A stretch of 64,000 nt of DNA from Patellaria atrata CBS 101060 (GCA_010093705.1 MU006099.1:277344-341343); one strand, 5' to 3'. Shown: positions 11,025 through 24,100, counted from the first letter of the stretch. Notes: a model not told the origin generated them from the sequence alone. A program made the numbers and translations.

Positions 11025-11238
11025 GTAGCTAAATCGCTTAGTAGGCCCTGTATATATATATACCCTCGCTATACTTCGTATTCTATACTTACTTTTATAT
11101 TTACGTTAGTATTTATACCTGTACGCAGACTTTAGCGAATATCTCCCTAAATCCTTAGCTACACCCTACTAAAACAAGGGAATTTGAAGGGAAGTCTTAC
11201 CGGATAAGGCGTACAAGCGTATCACTACCTTGTCGATA

Positions 11239-11577
11239 TGTTACAACGGGAGTCTATACTTATCGAGACAGAACAAGACAAGTCTAGAAACGCACCAGGC
11301 TTCTCACTAACATTTCCTGTTGGTCGCTTGGTCGTCTGGTCGTCTCTTACAACCGAACGTCCAGGTCACGTGACCCTTGGTCACTTACTTTCGCCCGCAG
11401 TAAAGCTATACATATTAGTGTTATAGTACGTGCTTAGTATAGTTACTCTAAGATTACTATTTTTTAAGAGATAACCCGTGTCTAACGGGGTAACCAAACA
11501 GCTACCGGTTTCCAAGACCCCCCTTCTTTCGCTAAGGTAAGTCTGTGTTCATGTATGTCTTAGATAATTAAGGATAT
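11239..11577. mobile_element. Degraded LTR copy related to the neighbouring solo LTR (fossil)
   Basis: The start (TGTTACAACGGGAGTCTATA) and about the first 70 bases match the start of the element at 11578. A later block with GGTCGTCTGGTCGTC and GTCACGTGAC matches its distal part. This copy lacks most of the middle found in its neighbour, and I cannot see a clear end or a target duplication. It lies head-to-tail directly before the second copy. It is probably an older insertion of the same LTR family. Confidence 0.55.
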
Positions 11578-12194
11578 TGTTACAACGGGAGTCTATACTT
11601 ATCGTGACGGAACAGGATAAGTCTAGAAACGCGCCTGGCTTCTCACTTAACGTGGTCAACCACTAAGGTAGGTTTGGCAAAGTGATAGGATACGTATAAC
11701 AAAGGCACTTCAAGTTGACGATACAACTTGCTGACTCCTTGACTTCGGGTAATGCTCACAATGAGACAAGACGTACTGTATGGAAACAGCGTAACAAGTG
11801 AAGTCAAGTTCAAAACCGTAACATCCAAATCTATGGGTAAGATTGATGGTAAGAATAACTACGAAGAATCTAAATACAGGAGGGAAAGACCGTCCTTAAA
11901 TATTCCTATCCTTCATAGTCAATTTGGTTGCCTATACTCTGGTCGTTCTGGTCGTTTGGTCGTTTGGTCGTTTCTCCTACGACCGAAACGTCCTAACGGC
12001 TAAACGTCCCCTTCCGTGGTCGTCGTGGTCGTGTGGTCGTGTGGTCGTTTCTCCTACGACCGAAACGACCAAGCGACCGTACGTCCAAGTCACGTGACTC
12101 GCTGTCACTTGTTTCACCCGCAGTTCTCCCGAGTGGTGCTCCTTCTTTCCCCTCACTCGTTGTCTGCATGTTCTTACAACTTGTGGCCGTAACA
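11578..12194. mobile_element. Solo LTR, 617 bp, with 5-bp target duplication (fossil)
   Basis: The element starts TGTTACAAC and ends GGCCGTAACA, so its termini are the inverted pair TGTTAC/GTAACA. GATAT lies immediately outside both ends (11573-11577 and 12195-12199), a 5-bp target-site duplication. Internally there are tandem GGTCGTTT words near 11940-12060 and a GTCACGTGAC palindrome near 12092. No coding region is present. The family is an LTR retrotransposon of unknown superfamily. The duplication indicates one insertion followed by LTR-LTR recombination. Confidence 0.75.
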
Positions 12195-12603
12195 GATATA
12201 TCAGTATAATACGAATGTGAAATTCGTGACGAAAAATAAGAACGCTGAATGACCTAATTGATTGCCTCTAGGCGACGCTTTTCCAAGCCGAGGCTTGTTT
12301 TAGATGCGAAGGAGGTACCCTAACCTTGAAAAACCCTGGTGTTCAAAATATATTGCTCTACTTTTGTCGCGAAATCTTGAACCCCCACATAGTGGTGTAC
12401 TAAGGTATCAGAAAGCCCTTGGGGTTTAACCCTTATGTTGGCTTGAAACGGTTAAAAGCCTAACGCTGTCTGTGCAAATTCGTTTCTTCTAAACCTGACC
12501 TTTTCCATAGTCGTCTATTGTAGGAACTCCTGCTTGCTAAAAGCTCTGATTACTGCAATCCTAGCTGCATTTCAAGCAGTTATTTCTTAGAGTCACAATA
12601 TAT
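12195..12603. other. Gene-free spacer before the transporter pseudogene
   Basis: It follows the GATAT duplication of the LTR and leads to the relic start codon at 12604. It is presumably the former promoter of the transporter. Nothing else is recognised. Confidence 0.45.
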
Positions 12604-14173
12604 AATGTCCAAAGAATACGACGGTTCGGCAGTTGACGTAGAGGAGTCCTCACCCGGACGACGCCGTGCGACTCTTATCGATAATGACAAGCCGTTTTGG
12701 GATAGGCTCTGGCCGTAATTGCCTGCGGTGCGGGACTTTTCTCAGATGGGTATCTGAATAATGTAAAGATTTCTGAGGAAACCTGAAGTGTGGAAAATGC
12801 TAATATAACTTCGCGCGTAGGTTATAAGATCAGTTAATACAATGCTGAGAAAGATTTATCCAGGCTCATATGCCAACTCAACTGCGCAGAACAATGTGTC
12901 TTCGATAACGTTCGTGGGAACAGTAATTGGAATGCTTTTTTTTTGGATATACATCAGATCACTTTTCCCGTAAATGGTCGCTATTCGTCTCGACAATCAT
13001 TATCCTGCTATTCGCTGCGTTAGGTGCTGGCTCGTACGGAGCTGGAGGAAGTGCAACTGGTCTTTTCGGGGCTCTAACCGCGTATCGCTTCTTTCTTGGA
13101 ATAGGGATTGGTGGAGAATATCCAGCCGGGAGTGTTGGATGTGCTGAAAGTACTGGGGAGCTGAAGCAAGGAACTAGAAATAGATGGTTCATCATGTTTA
13201 CCAATGAGCAGATTGATTTAGGATTTGTAGTAGCAGCTATCGTACCTATGATTGTTGTAGGTACCCACTTAAAGGGAAGAACCTCGTCGTATCGAAATAC
13301 TAACATCTCAAAGGTCCTTGCGACGACGGAAACCCATCTACGTGCGGCATGGCGCATCTGTCTTGGTCTAGGAATGTTACCACCTTTGAGTCTCCTATAT
13401 CTTCGGATAAAACTACAATGGCTCTTGTGCATTAGGCTCTACTGGTTCCGGCTGCTAGTGATATCTATTATTTGGTTCATCTATGATTTCAGCGCGTACA
13501 GTTTCGGCATATATCCATCATCAATGCTAGCAAACTTGGCGAAGACTATCCGCTCTGGAAATCCTTTGGTTGGAACACCTTGATCAATTTCTTTTACATG
13601 CCTGGTTGTATCCTAGGTGCGTTTGGCTGATATGCCGAAACTGGGTCCTAAGTGAACCCTTGCACACAGAGTCATTGCCCAAGGAATTGTTGGCTTCATC
13701 ATGGCAGGATGTTACGCTCCGTTAAGTAAGCCAAGCAATGCCGCGGGTTTCGTGGTAGTATACGGCCTCATTTTAGCCCTTGGTGAAGTAGGTCCTGGTG
13801 ATAATATTGGCCTAGTTGCAAGTAAAACCAGCGCAACGGCAATCCGGTGAGTCTCAGCTGGACTTCCGTCTTTCCAAATCCTGAGCTGTCGATTAACGGA
13901 CATAGGGGCCGATGCTACGGTATCGCAGCAGCAATAGGTAAAGTTGGTGCCTTTGTAGGCTCACACGTGTTTCCTATTATCTAGGACAACGCGCCGAACG
14001 AAACGCACGCTGGACAAGACCCTTTTTTTGTTAGCAGTGCACTCGCTATATTCAGTAGTCTCCTAGCACTCTTCTTGCTCCCAAACATAGAGCAAAATAC
14101 GATTGATGCCGAGGATACCAGGTTTAGAAAAATTTGGAGGAGAATGGATATGACACTTCCGCAATGGGACTGA
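12604..14173 (+). pseudogene. Pseudogene of a GIT1-like glycerophosphodiester/phosphate permease (major facilitator superfamily)
   Basis: Family sequence is recognisable across three frames. It runs from a Met at 12604 through AGLFSDGYLNNV, a spliced stretch ending VNTMLRKIYPGSYANSTAQN, then FFGYTSDHFSRKWSLF, RFFLGIGIGGEYPAGSV, later GFVVVYGLILALGEVGPGDN, and a tail ending RRMDMTLPQWD with a TGA at 14171-14173. GIT1-type carriers import glycerophosphoinositol or phosphate at the plasma membrane. A likely ancestral intron lies at about 12768-12820 (GTAAAG...GCGTAG). The copy is dead: a base is missing near 12716 (after RLWP), a T run near 12935 is one base too long, and further frame changes and stops follow after about 13560. 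It sits next to LTR fossils, which fits a decaying, repeat-invaded locus. Confidence 0.85.
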
Positions 14174-14546
14174 AAATAGCGTCGATTAAAGGAGAGGAGT
14201 CGCTGGGTGGAGCACACTGAAGGATGTATCGATATCGTTAAGGACTCCAAAATAGATAATTATTCTATTAGTCATACCATATACTGTATTCCGTATGTTG
14301 ATGGAATAATACCAGATGCTGTTGATCGTTTGACTAAGAGTATCCGATTGATCATTTAGAGATCGACTGAAGAAACCGGTTCAGGTGTCGATCACGTGAT
14401 TCGCTCCTTTGATGACATCATTGCCGTTTAAGTACAAGTACAAGTAGAGAACAGGAAATCGAGTCGTGGTTCGTTTCGGCCAGTAACTTTATCGAAAACT
14501 TATTCTTTTACGGATCACCAACCAGCTTCGTAATTGAATACGAACC
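14174..14546. promoter_or_regulatory. Spacer/promoter of the small gene at 14547
   Basis: This 373-bp spacer holds an AGTACAAGTACAAGTAGAG tandem near 14431 and a GATCACGTGATT palindrome near 14392 (CACGTG E-box core). The palindrome could be a bHLH site in the promoter of the next gene. That role is inference. Confidence 0.35.
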
Positions 14547-15095
14547 ATGGGTGCTGTAACTAGGTCACAAAGTCAAGCCGTTTCGAAACCAGTTGCTCAG
14601 CAGAAGCAAGCAGTGGAAGCACGAGAACAGTCAGCGAGTGCTAATGCGAGTGTATGTATATCTCAGTAAATTCATTTGCTTTACTCACTCGTGGAAATAT
14701 GGTTTTTGTCAATCAAAGAATTTGAATTCCCATTCCTGATCCAAAGTATATTTGATCCTCAAATTCATATGCCCCTAAAAAATGATATTTCGTGCCGTTA
14801 AGCTTATCTCTTTTTGGTAATTTTATCTTTCCCAGATGAGTAGGCTGATGATAAGGACAACAAGGCTGGTCTTAACCTCAGCCTTCTGGGAGCGCTCTCC
14901 GGTGCTATTTCGTCTAAGTCCAAGAAGTCTAAGCAAGCACAACCAAATGCTTCGGAGATCACCTATGAGGAAACTGATTCTGCGGCCCGTGCAAATGGAC
15001 AAGCAGCAGGAAGCTTGAGTGGGTACGGACAGGGAAGAGCAGAAGCCAGGGATGCGAGATATAAGAAAGTGGACCATTTAGGGATTCAGGAATAG
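14547..15095 (+). CDS. Small hydrophilic protein of unknown function (two exons)
   Basis: I infer two exons: 14547-14651 (35 codons) and 14844-15095, split by a 192-bp intron with GTATGT at its start and TAG at its end, in phase 0. The product is 118 residues. Exon 1 is Gln/Ala-rich (MGAVTRSQSQAVSKPVAQQK). Exon 2 contains LNLSLLGALSGAISSKSKKS, a basic patch, then EITYEETDSAARANGQAAGS and a charged end VDHLGIQE. No signal peptide, membrane helix or known motif is visible. The intron is longer than most here, and an upstream CAG acceptor would change the frame, so the splice is the weak point. The function is unknown. Confidence 0.5.
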
Positions 15096-16207
15096 AATTT
15101 TTCTGAAATGATGAACGGTGGAAATATATATCCCTTCATGGATTGACTGAGGAAGTGAACAGCCATCAATTATTGTCTCTCAAGTCACCTGGGGTATTCC
15201 TCGCACTTTGAGGATCGATGGTTTCATAATGCCGTGCGACTACCGCAAAAGAGTCGAAAGGTGGAATTTTTTTTGTAGATTTGGAGGGTTTTTTTTTTCT
15301 TGTAATTTGCGTTCTGATTTCCTCATGTCGACTTTATTAAAGGGTGCAACATGAGGTTGAGGTGGATAGGAAAGAAGCTTGGACAGGACCACACCGCCAC
15401 ATTTGATGTGTGTTAATCAGCCTAGAGATCTTGCTGTCTGCATATGCCCCACTCGTTCTCATGATTCGACCATGTGGCTCACTCTCTGCTTTAACGTTGT
15501 TTGCAATATGCAAGTTTGAATTGAAAGACGCGAGCGGAGAAATATAGAGCGCAATGGTGGTGGAGAGTCCCGAGAATGTTGGACCACTTGCGCAGAGTCG
15601 TGTGAACCGAGGCTGCCCTGATTGGTCAGTCGCGAGTTCCATTGGACCAAGGGGATTACAGATTACAGATGATTCATTTCAAGACAATCATCTCCATCAT
15701 CCCTCTGCTTTCATCATACTGGTATACCTTTCTTTCTATCCTCTGCTACAAATAGAGAAATTCCACATCGCTTCTTTCCTCTCAAGCGACAAGAGTAGAG
15801 TACATCGAACCCCCTTTCGCCTTATCATCGCGGATAAGAACCACGTTTCGTCATCGGTAATAGCGCACACAGGCTCCCGACGTAGGGTATTGAGCTTGAC
15901 AAGTCGCCGTTAGTCTTAGGAACTACAGTATATACACTATCTGATGCAAGAATATAAGTTTCTGATTCATTCTCAGGTTTCCAGTACCCCAATCTCCCAG
16001 CAACCCCACCATCCCATTAATTATCATACATCGCCACCCAGTACTGAGTACTGACTGTCACACTTGTTTATGCGCAGTTTCCTTTCCCTTTGCGGAGTCC
16101 GTCCTAAACTTAGCAAACCGCACCTTTAAACAAGCTTTGACTCTTTGTAGTCATAGCGAGGTGCATCTGCTAAGATCCTAGGAGGTACTCCGAATACGAC
16201 CCAGCAT
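15096..16207. other. Intergenic, promoter and leader of the ankyrin/RCC1/BTB gene
   Basis: This 1.1-kb spacer has frames of about 100-120 codons on both strands, but none shows a family motif or codon pattern that I trust. It likely holds a long 5' leader and promoter for the large gene downstream. CT-rich runs occur near 15690-15750. Confidence 0.45.
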
Positions 16208-19200
16208 ATGAGTGGATATCTTTGGAAATACTACCTTGAAGATGATGTCGACAGCTTTCGAAAATTACTGGAGACGGCCAGTTACAATGTTAAGCCGGGC
16301 GCATCCAAAAATGTCGGTAGCGGACACGGAAGTAATGTGGGATTCGCCCTAGGAAGCCCTGGAAGCCTGGGCACTTCACCTACTTTAAGTTCTAAAGGGA
16401 AAAGACCAGTATTGGGTTCTGCTGTTGGATATAACCTTACATTAACTCGCACAGACGTGAACTGGAAAGATAGCAATGGACTAACAATTCTCCATCATGT
16501 TGCATCATCAACAGCCCACAGTGCACATGGCTTCGCGGCAGCATTACTTGAGCATGCTTTGGTCGATATCTATATCCAGGACCTCGAGAATGGGTGGACT
16601 CCATTACACAGAGCTTTCTACGCGGGTAACATTTCGATTGCGAGACTTATTCTCAATCGTGATGCACACAACACTTTAAGTCGTAGCTCGGGACAGAATT
16701 TGGGTGGCCTTATAAAAATCAAGGATAAGGAAGGGAATGGGCCTTTTGATCTTTATGCCCTCACTATCAAAGACCGCACTCTACATCCCGAAAGCTCGAG
16801 CGGGCAAGATACAGAGTCTTCTGAAGATGATGATAATGGAAGTCATGGTGATAGCGGCGAAGCAGATGGCGGCCCTGCATTCAAACTGTCCGCTCAAACT
16901 TTTGCAGATCATCAAGGTGACGAAGTTTTCACATTCGGCAGCAACAAGAACATCACGCTAGGATTCGGAGATGAGGACGACAGACAGCATCCAGAGCGTG
17001 TACAGCTGCGGAGGCCCGAACATCTTATTCAAAGATTCTATCGACAGTATAAGAAGTCACAATCCCGCATGTTGTCGTCATATGGGCACAATGCTGATCA
17101 AGGTGATTGGGAGATACAGCAAACGTTGGCCTCGTTACCTACTGGAATTCGCCATAAGTCATTGATTATTCAGGATGTTCAGTTGTCTAAACTTCATACA
17201 GCGATTCTAACGACAGACCCAGTTTCAAACCTTTACATGTGCGGCCACGGTCCAGGGGGTCGATTAGGACTTGGCCATGAAAGAACACAGTTTCAATTTG
17301 CCTGTATTGAAGGCGGCGGTCTCGCTGGTAAAAAAGTTGCTTCTATTGCTCTTGGACAAAATCATTCGCTTGCCATAACTGACGACGGCAAAGTATATTC
17401 GTGGGGAAGTAATGGGTTTGGGCAGCTCGGTTATGCCCCATCAAAAAGTATGGGGGATGAAGAACCTGTACAAAATTTACCCAAACAAATATTCGGTCCT
17501 CTGAAGGGAAAAACAGCTTTGGGTGCAGCTGCGTCGCGTGTTCACTCAGTCGTTCATACGAACTCTGAGCTATACACATTTGGAAAGAACGAAGGGCAGC
17601 TTGGACTCGTCAGTTCGGATGCTCGGTCCCTTGAGGTGCAGATCACACCTCTCCGAGTCGCTGCATCTTTATTTTCAGTATCGATCAAGTCGGTGTCCGC
17701 AATAGATCGGGCAACTATTTGTCTACTCGAAAATCATGACGTTTGGGTGTTTGCGAATTACGGCTATGCGAGACTCGCGTTTCCTCTTGAGGGGTTCTCT
17801 AATTATTTTCTCCGGAATAGCTTCCTCACAACGAAGTATGACACCACTCCAAACCGGATCTGTAAGATCACAGCTGGAGGCGACACGATTTGTGCGATGT
17901 CAACTGCGGGAGAGGTATTTACCGTAGCGGTAAGCAATCGCACCGAACCTGGTTCAGACTCTTCGGCATCAACAACCAATCCAACGAAGATTAAGGGTGC
18001 ATTGTCACAACCTTGCCGCCTCTGGTCTTTGAGAAAGGGTCATATGGCAGCAAGAGACGTCGATGTCGATCAAGATGGATCTATCATTCTTACCACCGAG
18101 GTGGGAACCGTATGGAGGCGAACGAAGAGAGCGAAGATCAAAGATGCGAGCGCTGCAGGTACTTCTGATTATCGCCCTAAAGATTATAAGTTTTCCAGAG
18201 TCCCTTGCCTTACGAGAGTGGTCGCTGTAAGAGCTTCTTCATTTGGTGCCTACGCAGTCATCCGTAAGGACTGCGATGTTACCAGAACTCAGATTGATCT
18301 TAACGACCCATCTTTGTGGCACGACTTGTTGCCGTTATTTCCGTTAAAGGAAATCTGGTTAGCAGAAGAGGGCTGTGATGCGGAAAATGCAGTACCAATA
18401 TTCTGGAAGAAACCGCAATATATCGAAACATTCAAAACAAGGATTCTAGGCTCAAAGGATGCCGAAAAGCTCATCCATGGAGTTCTGCAAAGTTTGGCCC
18501 ATGAGGACAACTCTATCTTTGATGTTGAGATTTGCACCAATGTCTCCGACCTTCGTATTCCAGTTCATGGCTTCATACTCTCCGCAAGAAGCTCCATCGC
18601 AAGGCAAGGGTTGAATCAATTACGCCGCGGTGGGACGTTCTCTGTGATAGAACTACTCGAAGGCGACGTTGAGCCTTCAGGAAAAATATCAATCAAGTTC
18701 CAAGGTATTGATATTCTGACGGTCGTTGATTTCGTGTTGTATCTATATACCGATGAAGTAGTAGATTTCTGGCATCATACTCGACAACACCCAAAATCAG
18801 CTTACCGATACCGCCAGATCAGGAGTGAGCTGATGAAGATCGCGTCTCGCCTGGAAATGCGACAATTTGAGCCTGCTGTACGACAAATGGTACAGCCGAC
18901 GAAGTCGCTGAATATTGACATGGAACTAGCTATTCGCGAACCTGATTATCTTGCTAATGGTGATGTTCTGATTGAGTTAGCAGACGCAGAGGTACTCGTC
19001 CACAGCGCACTTATTTGTCAACGATGTCCCTTTTTCCAGGGACTTTTTGGAGGACGCGCAGGAGGCCGATGGTTGGCTCAAAGACGGGAGGAGCTTGAAG
19101 AACCATCAGATGCTATTAGAGTCGACTTGAAACACCTACGGTCGGACGTCTTCACTGTGGTCCTACGTCATCTCTACGCTGATACTGGCGAGGAGATCTT

Positions 19201-21155
19201 CGCTGAAACCGTGTCCGACGATTTGGATCACTTTATCGACAAAATCGTTGACGTAATGGCGGTAGCAAACGAACTCCTACTAGATCGGCTATCACAAATC
19301 TGCCAGCGTGTTATCGGTCAATATGGTGAGTCAACTGAAAGATGCTACTGATTAGCTTCTAATAAATCTAGTGAATGTTAGAAATGTCTGCCAGCTGCTG
19401 AATGCAGTATCCCCTAGCTCTGTTACAGAATTCAAGGATGCTGGATTAGAGTATATCTGTCTGTGCCTTGAAGCCATAATGCTTAACGGGTTAGTACATT
19501 CTGCCCACGGTCTAAGCGTATCTAATCCTCTTAGGTCGCTCGATGAGCTAGATGAAGATCTGATCTACGAACTTGATGAAGTAGTCCGCAGTAATCAGCT
19601 GGCTTGTTTACCATTCGTTCGGAGTGGCAGAGCAGAAATGCTGCTGCATGAAAGAAATCCGGATCTAGCAGAGAGAATTGATCGAGGTCGCCAGGCTAAA
19701 ATTGACTCGATCAAATTACTTTCAAAGTATGCAGATACCGACAATAGGGTATCTTCCTCTTTCAAGGCCCATAGTCTGGATGAGTTCGCGTCATCACCTT
19801 CACAGATCAAAGCGCGACGTAAAGGGGCAACGGAGCCGGTAAGTCCTTTGGTCCATCCCGCTCTTAGTAGTAGGACCTCCATCGGTGATCTAATGTTTGA
19901 AATGGACGATGATAACATCAATGACGGCGTGGAGCTTAGCCCATCTAATCTTGGCCTTCAAGGGCTCAATAGCCCTGATAGTAACTACCAAACTAACTTG
20001 GACAATGTCCCACCCTTTCCTCTGCTAGATAACCAGCGGAACCACCCAGGCGCTCCTGAGTCTGAACTTGATAAGCATTCAGATGTTATTTCAACACAGC
20101 CATCTACAACTACACCGTCCAAGCAGTCGGCAGGACCGTGGGCTTCAACCCCATTACAGTCAACAAAGCTCGACATGAAGGAAATAATGTCGCAGGCTTC
20201 GGCTAGCCGCACATCCAACATCTCCTTAGGACTGTCGGCTCAAACAAAAGAACAACGAGCAGGTCCATCTTTCTTAACGAAGGTGTCTCAAAAGGAGCGG
20301 AAGAGATCACAGCAGGGGCAACCTTCGTTTTTTGCTAACACTCCATCTCCTGCATCATCAGTGCCGAAGCAATCACCATGGCAGAACGTCTCCCGCCAGA
20401 AAAGCTCTCCAACTGCTCCTCCTGTGAAATCGACTCCCAGTCCGCAAACCCAGCCTTCTCGTACACCAAGTACCCCACATCTGACAATGCGCCAAACGAT
20501 CGCAAACAACGGCCCCAAAAGCAAGCCTACACCTTCCCCAGGACCACAAAGCCCTCCACAACAACGCCGCAGCGTGTCAGCCACGCAACCATCCACGCAA
20601 CCATCCTTAACTCCCTCTCAGCAACCTAAACCCGCGCTGCCACAGGCTGCACGCCCAACCTCCTCATCCGGCCCTTCCTCTCAACCGAAAATCCAATCCA
20701 TCCGCCACACGCCTGCCCCGCGTCCTCCTGAATCGGAATTCGCATACCAGCTCTCGATGGCCGACATCCTCTCCCAGCAGCAAATGGAAAAGGATATCAT
20801 CAAAGAGGCCAGAGAGTCGAAACGCAGTTTGCAGGATATTCAGCAAGAGCAAGAGTTCCAGGAGTGGTGGGACAAAGAGAGTAGGAAGGTTATGGAGGAG
20901 GAGGAGCGGGAGAGAAATAAGGCGACGGGTGTGGAGCCAGGCAAGGGGCGGAGGAGGGGTGTAAGGGGCAGAGGTGCGGGTGTTGCTGGGGATGGAGGTC
21001 GGAAAGGGAAGGATGAGGTCGGCGTGAAGGAGAAGCCCAAGCAAGATGGAGATGCGCCGAATAAGGCTGGTTCCGAGCGTGGCGGAAGGGGCAACGGATC
21101 TAGAGGGAGGGGTGGGAGGAATGGGCAGAGCGGACGGGGCAAGGTGAGGGGCTAG
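16208..21155 (+). CDS. Ankyrin-RCC1-BTB protein, IBTK-like
   Basis: Two exons (16208-19325 and 19372-21155) are joined across a 46-bp GTGAGT...CTAG intron in phase 1, giving 1633 residues. The order is: ankyrin repeats (about 80-155, NGLTILHHVA and NGWTPLHRAFYAG); RCC1-type beta-propeller blades (about 239 FTFGSNKNITLGFG, 341 MCGHGPGGRLGLG, 396 YSWGSNGFGQLG, 455 YTFGKNEGQLG); a first BTB near 769 (IFDVEICTN...VHGFILSARSS); and a second BTB near 918 (GDVLIELADAEVLVHSALIC). A long Ser/Pro/Gln-rich disordered region and an Arg-Gly-rich basic end follow. This is the architecture of IBTK (inhibitor of Bruton tyrosine kinase) and fungal relatives, which act as CUL3 ubiquitin-ligase adaptors. That role here is inferred from domains. 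The splice restores the sequence Q-Y-V-N-V-R in the BTB tail. Confidence 0.88.
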
Positions 21156-24100
21156 GTGGATAGGATAGGAGTACTCATGAACGTAGGATAAGCAATGAGA
21201 AATGAGATAGGAATAGACGAAGGGATATCACATCCCCCAAATCACTCTCTTCACATCCAATTTCCGCGATATTGACATCACGGCTGCCGAATCTATCTCC
21301 TGAACCATCAACCGCGTGTCTCTGACTCCCCCATCCTCATAATCGTCCCCGTATACAGTCTCCCTCACGTTTACAACGCCCTCATTGCACCACTTTACCC
21401 AATCATCGCCCGTCTCACCTCATCCCCCCGCTTACGAAACGTGGAGCGGCACAGTCTCACTCCTGACAGCTTAGCTTTCGTTCTCGTAAATAAGCTCTTA
21501 CAAGCTTATTTGTGGCTTGGGATGTTGGAATGTCTCCGGCGGGTTGGGTCGTGTGGTGGTCTGGATTGGGTTGTCAGAGCTGGAAGGGTGGGAAGGGTTG
21601 CGAAGGGAAGGATGGGGGTGCTGGGGTTGATGGGGAGGGATTGGCGGGGAATCGAGTTTGGAGTTTTGAGAGAGTGGTTTGTTGGATGTGAAGGTGTGAT
21701 TGGGAGGGGGGAGGAGGGTAGTTGGATGAGTTGAGCGGTCTGTTCGATTGAGGGACTTGGTAAGGGTTGGATATCGCTATTTTGTCATGGTTTTCTTGAT
21801 ATTGATGGGTTCTGGGTGTTTTAGGTATGTAGACCGGTTGGTTGGGTTCGAAGTAGGGATAATTGAGAGATGAGTGGGTGTTTGGTGTGAGAAATGTCAA
21901 GGTATCATTCTTCCCCCGTAGGCGGTCGTTGATATGAGTGAATTTCGATTCAGGATCCAGTGTCAATTACGTTCCTACTTTGGCGGTCAAGTTGCGTATG
22001 TAACGATTTGCGAAAGTGATGATGAGTTATATCCCTTCCGAATTGTAATTGATATTACTTTGGGACTATATGCGTGATGAATTTAGAATACAATAGCGTA
22101 CTATCCTAATACCTTTATAATATTCCTTGACCGTGTGAGTAAGTCATGTATAAGCTATAGTCGACGCGTATATATCGCGAAGGACACTCCACATATCTCT
22201 CCCAGGATTAGGAAATGAAGGATAAATGGATGACATGCTCAGGAGTATGCAATACGGACAGATCGCTTTGAATCCTTGAAAAGAGAGGAAAATGCAAAAA
22301 GAATGAATTGGAGACATAGGACATCGTGTTCTACTTCTATCTTACCGGAGATGTATAACACCAGATTTCTCCATATGCGAGTTTGCGCGTATCAATGCGC
22401 CTCGTCAGCATGACACCGATGCATTCCCAAAGATCTCTATGATATTCTAAGTTCTTACTACCAATATGATCGGGACGGCGGGTAGTACAAATAGGTTAGG
22501 TCCACTGTAGTAATAAATGTAGTTGCTGACTAGGCAGGAAAGCAAAGCTACTAAGGGGATTGGCTAGGGGATACTCCCGACCGTGCCGGCAATAAGCCGT
22601 ATTTCCCGACTATTATTGCATTTGCCACAGTTCGTGCTATGAATGGATTACCTAGGCGATTTGGGCATCTATATCTGGACCTTATAAGATGTTATATGGG
22701 ATCGGGTAGCTGGTCCACAATATTAGACATTAGCGGGCGCTAAGGAGGACTTCAACGGATTCGATTGTATCAGCTAGTTTTGCTGAGGGTAGTTTTACTG
22801 TATACGAGAAATTGTTCGGGTTGTCCGGAAAGGCTGAAATGATTATAATGATTATTCTTTGTTCCTCGGCTGGATTGCGTCTATCATACGTAGTCAAATT
22901 ACGATCGTATGTCCTTCCACTGCCTACTATTGCCTACTTTGAGTTTCTTTTGCATGTTAATAATAGAATCGAGCATTAGTTTCCGGACAGTTCAGTGACG
23001 TTGCGATCTCGCAATAAGGCGACCCACGATTGCCTGCTGAAAGAAGCTGCTACCAAAAACACTCGGGAGCAACAGGATCACTAACCTCGTTCTTTAGTAG
23101 AAGTCAAATGACGAAAAGCAGGGCTGCCAACTAGTTCCCGCAGCCTCACTCTTAGGAGGAGCTGGGCTTCCCCACGCCAGCATTCAAGCATCTGACCTCG
23201 TGCAAGAGAAGAAAAATCGCATTTCTCATCGAAAAGTGGATTGAAGGCCGTTCACCGCCGGGAGACCTACTTGATACAACGAATGAGACGGGATACCCGC
23301 TACAGCGGGATGCCAGAGGTTACGTGCAGAAGACATTTGCAGGACTAGTTTTTCTACTTGAATCAGCCCCACACATGTTGAAGATGTGTCCGCCATGCCG
23401 GCTTGAACCTTGACGATACAGCACGTACCTGATTAGAGCCGGGAAGGGAAGAGTGCCTGATGACAAGCGAAAGTCCAGACCGGATTCGGTAGGTTTACGA
23501 GATGAATCATATGCACCGCGTGCAGTAGTATCTAACCGTATGGTTGCAGAAGTGGGCGAAGAATGAACTGGACAACTGGAGTGGGTTGGAAGTAAAAGGT
23601 CTTTAGGGTTCGAGAGGTAGAGTAGTTCTAAGGTAGAAGGCCTTTAGGAGGGGTATGTTACCGTTTGGTTGGCTGAGGGGTGCGAAATATACTCGGGAAG
23701 CAGCCGTCCTATGCTCGCGAGAAAAATAGATTCTGTCACCTTCTTGAAAGAGGTTGCTAAAATACTTGTACAGAGGTGTATGAAAGCACTTCTCAGCCAT
23801 CGCTTGGCCTCTGCGAATTATTATCGATCAGATGCCGTCACTTAATCTGGCGTTGTCGATCGTATTATTGCTTCATCCCTTGCTAAAGGATACTGATGCT
23901 GCATATACACAGTACTGATCCGGGATCTAACTTGAATCCGTCTTTTTGTGTGGACATAGACGTATGCCTGAGACCGTGCTTTGAGACCATGCTTGAGACG
24001 CCAGTTTGTCGTTTTAGACATGTCGTGCCGGTGGCCATTTTGGGATCGCGTTCGCGGAGAAAATTTGCGGCGCGGCTGTCTCCTACTTGTCGAAAAAGAG

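Noticed and set aside
15337-15913. Overlapping frames on both strands upstream of the ankyrin/RCC1/BTB gene
   Set aside because: They overlap each other, lack motifs, and sit where a long leader is expected.
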